Positions 46,601-55,600 of a stretch of DNA of 64,000 nt are shown here, in pieces (the first letter of the stretch is position 1; each line of letters starts with the position of its first letter). The notes under the pieces were generated by a model. That model did no database searches. It was not told the DNA's origin and saw only the letters and a program-made list of their open reading frames with translations. Origin of the DNA: Owenia fusiformis (lineage: Eukaryota; Annelida; Polychaeta; Sabellida; Oweniidae); the NCBI GenBank assembly GCA_903813345.2, contig CAIIXF020000012.1, positions 4,879,318-4,943,317 on the forward strand. The letters run 5' to 3'. Made by a program: the position numbers and the translations under genes.

Positions 46601-49600
46601 TAACATATAGAGGCTACACGACATATAGTTCAGGTATTTAACTTTTTACTTAACTTATTCTGGGTCAAACAATAAAGGACTGTCTAAGTTATTTGCAAAA
46701 AATGAGGCACTGTGTAAGAGCAATCCGTAGTGTATTTTCAGTCTTCACTGCACATATAAATCAAGATCGTAATACTCATGTATTTGTGCCTTTACTACGC
46801 TACAATGCTAATTTTAGCCCTTTGAGTTTTCACTGGATATTGCTTGGCCCAGAATAAAGTCGATACACCGTTTAGTGCATGTAATGAAAAGCCAATAAGA
46901 TTGTACAGCCTCAAGAAGCGTCAATTTCTAAAATATAGCCTATTTAGGCCTATACGTAAACAAACTGGCCACATAACTTGAAGCTGGGTCTCACGCACTA
47001 CTGTTTTTACATGTATGTAACATGAATGCTAATAGTGTAATAATGTTATACGTCCAGTAGGCACTTAGTACACGGGCAGTTATATAGGTGTCTTACTAGT
47101 CTTAGCTTATATCATGATGTATTCATATGTGGCCAGTAGGGGACTGAACAGTGTGTACATGAACATCAAATATGTTCATTCTATTTTTGCTCTCTCTTTT
47201 ACCCATTTTGTTATTATATACCTACAACTGTATTTATCTGGACATGTTTTTGTTTTTTGTTTTTTCTGGAGAACAACAGGTAAAATTGTTACTTTGTAAA
47301 ATAAGTTAAACACAGTGTATGACAGTTCAGAGGTACTCATTATTACAGTGTAAATATGAATATATTTTACTTAACTAAGTGGACCTTTACCTGAATTTTT
47401 TGCATATTTCTTGCTTTTATTTTAACTGGATCTCAGAGGCAGACACTGTTGAAATATATAGATGTCTAAATTCCCATCAAACTATATGGACTCTTTTAAA
47501 TTGAGGTGCAGCTACATGTAGTGTTAACATTAATCAGAATATTCTTGCAAATATGTATACCTCAAATATGTTTTATTATCCATGTCAAGTCCCCCAAATG
47601 TTTCTTTAAATATTTCTATTCTCATTAAATGATACGGACTATTTAAAGAGAGAATCAGATCTAGCGTGCAGCCCAACAAAAAATTGTCTCAATTTTAGAA
47701 TATTTCTGGCTCATGCCATTCCTTCTCATGTCTCTTTTCTTAAAATCATCAAGGTGCATACTTCATTTCTGGAAAATTAAAGAGATCTACAATAACGTAT
47801 TATATTTCAATAAGAATGGCTACCATTCTTATCATTTGGGAGAATTTCAACATTTCTCACCCTTTTTTTGCACTTTGAATCCATTATAACTTCACAAATT
47901 GATAACATGGCATGAATCTTTTGGAAGATATTGTATTTGACATTGTAAGGATTAGACTGGTAGGTCAATTGTGCACATTGCCTATCATTTTGTCACCCCT
48001 ATAGACCTGATTCTGCCTTTAAAGCACAATGTAGTAAACCCCTGTAAACAGGAACTTTAAACTACTGTATAGCTTGGTCAATATGATTAACCTTCATAAA
48101 ATGTAATATGGATATTTTGATCTGTGTTCCATGTTTCCAATTAAAACCTTTTTTAGGAACCCTATATTATACATATGATTGGGATATTCATTTATTTTAT
48201 TGTAATTAAGAACTACTGTATATAGTATTACTGATACTTGAATCTTCTAATTGACTCAATCCCCCTGTGAATGGGTGAGTCTGATCACTTAGGCTTACAC
48301 CCCAGTCTAGTTTAAACTTGAGTTATTTTTTTTGTCTTCTCATAAATCTTGAATATGCATCTAAATTAGATGCTCTTCTATATTACTGCAATTGTGTAAT
48401 AGTACTGCTATATAAATCAGAAAAATCAAATGTACTCTATTTATACTGCTGCCCTTTCAGGATAGCTCTTCAAAGTCAGACAGTAGTTAGCTATGATTAA
48501 AACATCCAAGGTGTTGGTGGTGCCTGGGGAGGGGGCTTGGCTTGGGAAACAAGGTATAGGATAGATAGTATTATGCAATGGAGGGCTGCTATTGGCTTAT
48601 TTAACTATGGTAGCAAATCAATTAAAAAATACTTTAAAGTTACTTCTAAGGATGGAAGAACTATATACCCTTATCCCATTTTAACCATTTTACTCATGGT
48701 CACAACCCTGATTTTCATGTACAAGATGAACTTTGGATTAGAACTCATATTTGCATCCATCTTAGGATTTTTCCTAATCACATACTCGATAGTAACTATT
48801 GTTTTACTACCACTAGTTTGTTTATACATAATTAAACTCCAAGTGAAGTCACCTTTTAGCCCCTATACCACCATATTATTCCTAAAACTGCTGCTAAGCT
48901 CCTTAGTTATACCAGGGCTACTGACCCTTACATTTACACCAAACGTGACATCAATTCTTCTTCTAATGTCAGGAGATGTGCATCCTAATCCAGGCCAAAA
49001 TGAAAAACTAACACTTCTGCTTTCAAATATAAATAGTATAACTGCAAATGAAGGTGCAAGGTTTGAATTATTGAAGCGACGAGCAAGGGAAATTAATCCA
49101 GCTGTAATCAGCCTCTGTGAGACTGGTATTTCTAAACTCAAAATGGAATCCGGAGACTTTGACATCGAGGACTATAATTCTATTTATAATGAATCAGGTA
49201 GAGGTTTAATTATGTATATACACAAAACTTTGGCATCTAAACCATTACACCAAGACTTTTATGTTAAAGGTACTGAAATTCTTTTTTCTGAAATTAAGAT
49301 ACAGCAGAAAAGACTACTGCTAGGTGTATGTTATAGATCACCCAGCCTTAATGCTAAAGAAACAAAAGAATATTTCTCATTATTTAAGCAACAATTATCC
49401 AAAATTGAAAATTCTGTTCCAAAATTTGACCATGTAGTCATGATGGGAGATTTAAATGCCAAAAATTCTGAATGGTTTGACAACCAGGATGACAACTTAG
49501 CAGGAAAAATATTACTTGATTACCTTGATGAATATAATTATACCCAATTAGTGACCCAACCAACAAGAATCACTAAACAGTCTAAAACCTGCATTGACCA

Positions 49601-52600
49601 TATAATAACTGATTCTCCTGATATCTTTGACTCCTGGGAAGTAACTGACCCAATCGGTAAATCTGATCATTGTACAATTTCCTCTAATATAAATATCATA
49701 ACACACAAAATCAAGCCAATCAAAAGGACAATCTGGAAATATAATGAAACCAATATTGAACAATTAAACTCTGAAATCAGAAACTTTAACTGGATGACTA
49801 TCATAGATGGTGACCTAGATATGAATACAGTAACCACAAATTTTGTTGATAAACTAATGTCCATTTACAAAAAACACATACCTCATAAAATCATCAAACT
49901 TAAATACAATGACCAACCCTGGTTTAATAACTTTCTTCAATTGGAAATGAAAAAGAAAAAAAAGCTCTTCAATTCAATGAAAAAACATCCTACTTATCAA
50001 AATAAAATACTTTATGATCAGCAAGCAACAAAAGTTACAAATTTAATTAAAAAAACCAAACTTGACCATGACCAAAATCTAATCAAATCTATTGATAATA
50101 TGACCAAGAATGATAAGAATTACTGGAAAATTATTAGATCTTTCCTTGGAAACAATTTTAAGAAATCAGAAATAGCATGCATTATAGATGACAGAACTGG
50201 TATCCCAATTAATAAAAACCTGGACATAGCCAATTCTTTTATGAAATATTTTTCTGGTAAAAATCACATGGAGATCAACAACAACGACACACTACCAAAC
50301 TTTCCATCGAGAACAAATTCCTTCATTATATCTGCAATTACCAACCAACATGAGATAATGAAACTTATACTTAACCTAGATACTTCAAAAACATGCGGTC
50401 CTGATAACATAACGAATAAAATGTTAAACTTAACAGCCCATACACTTTCAAAACCACTCTCTAAATTATTCAATAAGCTTTTGACAAAAAATATTTTCCC
50501 GGAAACATGGAAAATTGGTAGTGTCTGTCCAATTTTTAAAAAAGATGATAAGACAAATATAAAAAATTATAGACCAATTATGCTCCTAAATACCCTATCA
50601 AAGCTCTTTGAAAAAGTTCTTGCTGATCGAATTAAAAAACATCTTATACAAAATGATTTACTTTTTAAACATCAATCTGGTTTCCTGCCTGGCCACAGTA
50701 CACACTCTCAACTTTTAGCTATTGAGCACTACCTGCAATGCACTTTCGAGGAAGGCAAAGCCTCTAAATCAATATTCCTTGATATTTCGGCCGCTTTTGA
50801 TTGCGTACCACATAATCTTCTATTGCTTAAACTTAAATCTTACGGTATCCAAGGCCAACTGCTCAATGTACTCAAATCCTATCTGAATGACAGAAAATTC
50901 TTTGTTAATGTAGGTGGCGAATCTTCAAAACTTTCTGATACTAATTTTATTAACTGTGGCGTCCCACAGGGGTCTATTCTAGGGCCTATTCTATTTATCT
51001 TGTACATTAATGATATTCCTGACAACCTGGGTGGCCAGTGCTACATCTATGCTGATGATACCTCTTTACATTTTAAACTTGATCCAAAAGACCCCACTAA
51101 TGTTGATGATTCTGTTAAGTCAAGCCTAGAAAGCATTGAACAATGGTCAACTACTTGGAAACTACAGTTTAAACCAGAAAAAAGTCATGAACTGATATTT
51201 CATAAACCTAGAACACGTATTAATGATATCAGTCCATCTAATCTTAATAATATGGAAATAGTTAGAGGTGATTCCCATAAACACCTCGGTTTCACGTTTG
51301 ATCCCTGCTTAACACACAAGCACCATATAAGTAACATCTATGATAACGTAACAAAAATGTTGAATCCATTTAAAAAACTCAAAAACAAAATAGGATCTAG
51401 TCATTTGGAGACAATCTTCAACTCCTTCATATTGCCCCATTTTGATTATGGTACCATCATTTACAATAGTTCTTCCAAATATCTACTTAAAAGGCTCGAT
51501 AGATTATATTATAAAGCTGCTATCTACTGCTCAGGTTGTATTCACGGGAGCAGCACAGATAAAGTACTAACGCTACTTCAATGGCCATCTCTTGACACTA
51601 GAAGAAAAATGTTTATAAACAACTTTATGTACAAAATAGTACATGGTCCTAACCCTAAATTTCTTGATGACATATTTGATAAATTCAAAAAACCAGAAAC
51701 TCGAAACTTGCGTAACACTGATGAGTTCATTATACCAAAATGCTCTGAACGGTACAGAAATTCAGCGGTACCCTCTGCAATCTCCAACTGGTTAGCCCTG
51801 CCAAATACATTAAAGAGTAAAGCTACTATCCAGAATTTCAAGAAACATCAAAAACTGCTTTTCAAAAATCCAATAAATGTCATCACAACCAGCAAACTGA
51901 ACCTCACAAGGAGCCATGAGATAATAGTAAATAAATTCAGGGCCGACTTTTTATTTAAGGCCCAACTATATGCTCATAACTTTAGCAATATTGACAACCC
52001 TAACTGTTCATGTGGACATCCACAAACAGTTAAACACTTCTTTTTCCACTGTGCTCATTTGACACATGCCAGGGATGAATTTAATCAATACCTGAAAAAC
52101 CTGATCCCTGAAATTTTTGACAGGCAAATCTCTCAGCATAAATATCTTGAAGTTCTGAAATATGGCTCAACTGAAATCACTATCGAACTTAATTCGAAAA
52201 TGATGACCAGGCTAGCTTCCTTTATAAAAGCCAATATATGATTTTCCCTCCTTAAACATATTTTATCTCCAGTAACTGTTCCCCACGCCAAGCACCCCCC
52301 CCCCCACACACAACCCCAAAACTACTGTTAACATTGCTCCTTATATTATATTTCATTAAGTTCCATCAATTCTTCTATAATGCCATGCATGTATTTGGCG
52401 ATTGAAGATTTTGTAAATGTTATGTAATGAATGAGGATAATTAATAAATAAATAAATAAAAAAAAAAAAAAAGCAAAGTACAAAGGGAACTGAAGAAAAT
52501 TGATACATACCCATCTCTTGATAAAATAAATCCCTCCCCATTGCAATATAGAGAAGAGCAAGTCTTTTAATTTTCATTTGGGACTAGTCGTTCTGGAATA

Positions 52601-55600
52601 GTACAATAATCTCTCTTTACCACCTCGTGTAAAATACATTAATTAATTAATTACGTCTAATGCAAACACAACCGGAACCGGCTAAATGTACGAATCGAAA
52701 TAGCAAGTGTTCACATTTTAACATGTGAGTATATTGGAGATAACATATTTCAACCAAGATACTGTTCACGGAGAGATATGTTCAGATTAGTGAGGCCTTC
52801 AGACATACAGGTTTTACTGTATCAATACTTTGTGCTTACAACATCGTCTCTCCAAGTGTTCTCGTCCCACTGATTCAGTTCAAAACGAGCAGCTCTTGTC
52901 ATAGCGTGTTGTGCCGTTGTTTTCTTGAAGGCCATTCGAGAAGCTACATCATCCACCATTCGAAACCTTCAATAGAATGAAGAACATGATTTTGTTTTAT
53001 NNNNNNNNNNNNNNNNNNNNNNNNNNNNNNNNNNNNNNNNNNNNNNNNNNNNNNNNNNNNNNNNNNNNNNNNNNNNNNNNNNNNNNNNNNNNNNNNNNNN
53101 NNNNNNNNNNNNNNNNNNNNNNNNNNNNNNNNNNNNNNNNNNNNNNNNNNNNNNNNNNNNNNNNNNNNNNNNNNNNNNNNNNNNNNNNNNNNNNNNNNNN
53201 NNNNNNNNNNNNNNNNNNNNNNNNNNNNNNNNNNNNNNNNNNNNNNNNNNNNNNNNNNNNNNNNNNNNNNNNNNNNNNNNNNNNNNNNNNNNNNNNNNNN
53301 NNNNNNNNNNNNNNNNNNNNNNNNNNNNNNNNNNNNNNNNNNNNNNNNNNNNNNNNNNNNNNNNNNNNNNNNNNNNNNNNNNNNNNNNNNNNNNNNNNNN
53401 NNNNNNNNNNNNNNNNNNNNNNNNNNNNNNNNNNNNNNNNNNNNNNNNNNNNNNNNNNNNNNNNNNNNNNNNNNNNNNNNNNNNNNNNNNNNNNNNNNNN
53501 AAAAAGGTTAAATCTATTTCAACCTGACCTAGGGGGTAAACATTTTTGACATTATGTGATAAATTGTCAATTTTATTTCAAAATGAAATGTTTTAGTTCC
53601 AAAAAGTGCTACCCCTCATTAAAAATTAATATGTTATTTTTCAAACGAAAAACATTTCTATAACTGAATTTATGCACTTTCAAAAATAGCAATGTATCGC
53701 GAAATCCCATTAGATCAACTTGTTTTTGTATCTAGCATTCATATTTCAAGATGTACAACACATTCCAATCAGTGATTTAGTTAGAAACAGATGAATACTT
53801 TACTTGGTATTATTTCCATATATATAATTTCGGTCAACAATTGTCCCTAGCAACCACCTAGCAACGATACATCGAATTAGTGAAATTGAAAAATCGTGCA
53901 AAGGGGAATAAAAATGAGGATAGGTTAGAATAGTGGCTCGATTTCCCTGAAATGAAGCATAATAAGAATAAAATTCAAATGTGCTAAATAATTATTTATT
54001 AATCACATCAATTATGATCACTTTGTAATACAATATTTTACTTTATTGTCATCAACTTCCGACTATCATAACTTTGCTCGTCTGCCCAAAATAACCTTGA
54101 TTTTCATGCCAAAAAATGTCATTTATCTGTGACTCGAGCTAGGAGATTATAGAGGCACAAAAACTAGCGAAAGTATATGTCGATTTGACCCCCCCCCCCT
54201 TGCAGACATAAGGGTTAAACATAAAACTGTTTTTCTGCTCCATCAATTATTTAAGACGGAGTGTTTGTATTAGTATTTTGATTACTGTTTCTGGGTTGCT
54301 ATCAATTGCAAGAGTACTGAAACTTTTTAATTCCGTCTTCGACGTTAGTTAAAATCACTAAATTGTCTGGATATTTGAGCGAAAAATTATATTTTTGGAC
54401 ATCTGGAGTTACTTTTCCGGATAATTCTATACTTTGATATTACTTTTTCTCGCTTTTTGAAATACTATTTGTCTTACCACAACGACTGTAACAGGTCACA
54501 CATCCCGTTTCAATAGAAACACCCGGGCATCCTGAACCTCCCGGGAGCTTCGACCGTGTTCTACTTCTGAAATTCGTTCCAGTCCCACATGTTGTGGAAC
54601 ATGGTCTATATTGCCATGAACTCCACTTGCTCCAATGACAACCTATAAAATAAATCACTTCTATTTTATAGTTAAAGCTTTCATATAAACTGGTACAAAC
54701 TGGTATAAACTGGTAATCCATGAAAAAAAAAGACAAACGTTTCTTTGTGAAATAATTTCATTATGAAGCACCTTGCACTCATCATTGTACAGGGTGTTCA
54801 AAAAAAACGCAACCCAAGGAAATCGCTATATCTTGGAAAATACTCATCCAATTACGTTCATATTTTCAGGAAAGAAAGAGGAGACTGTGTATGTATAGCC
54901 CCTGTTGTTAGTTAGTTGTAAAACATGATGTCTTGGACACTTGCTCAAAAGACAGTTTTACTAGCAAAATACGAAAAACGCGAATGGAAAATCACTATAT
55001 CTTCGAAAATACTAATTCAATAATGTTCATTTTTTCAGGAAAAGAAAGAAGAGACTGTGTATGTATAGCTCCTGTTGTCAGTAAGTTGTAAAACATGATG
55101 CCTTGGACACCTGCTCAAATGACAGTTGTTCTAGGAAAACATGAAAACGCAGTCACAGGTGACTACCACACCAATAAAACCAAATAACTTTCTAACCATG
55201 GTGTTTTGGCACTTCAGATTTGGCATAACTTATCCTCATTCAATGTGTGGTGAATTTGTGGAGTTTCATCAAAATATGACATACAAATACTTTACAGTCA
55301 TGGTCAAAATGCCTTCTTAAGTCTCCCTGAACCAGGGCGTTTGACTGCGATTTGAAAGCATTTCAACCATAACTGTGAAGTCCCTGAAGTGATTTTGATT
55401 TCACTTTACAGATTTATCATACAAATGAAGTTGATTTGTGCCAAATTTGAAGAGCCAAAACACTATGGTTAGAAAGTTATTTAATTTTTTTGAGGTTGCA
55501 GTCACCCCTTACTGCGTTTTTCGTATTTTCCTAGAACAACTGTCTTTTGAGCAGGTGTCCAAGGCATCATGTTTTACAACTAACCATTTACAGGAGCTAT

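Larger units (their letters stand above)
45847..52483 (+). mobile_element. LINE-B: 5'-truncated non-LTR retrotransposon with 12-bp target-site duplication
   Basis: The 12-mer agcaaagtacaa is at 45847-45858 and again at 52472-52483. Between them lie 6,613 bp that start abruptly inside ORF1 coding and end in an aataaataaataaa / poly-A tail (52443-52471). This is the exact structure of a target-primed reverse-transcription product. It is antisense to the collagen-TSP1 gene and sits in its intron. ORF2 is uninterrupted, so the insertion is young. Confidence 0.93.
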
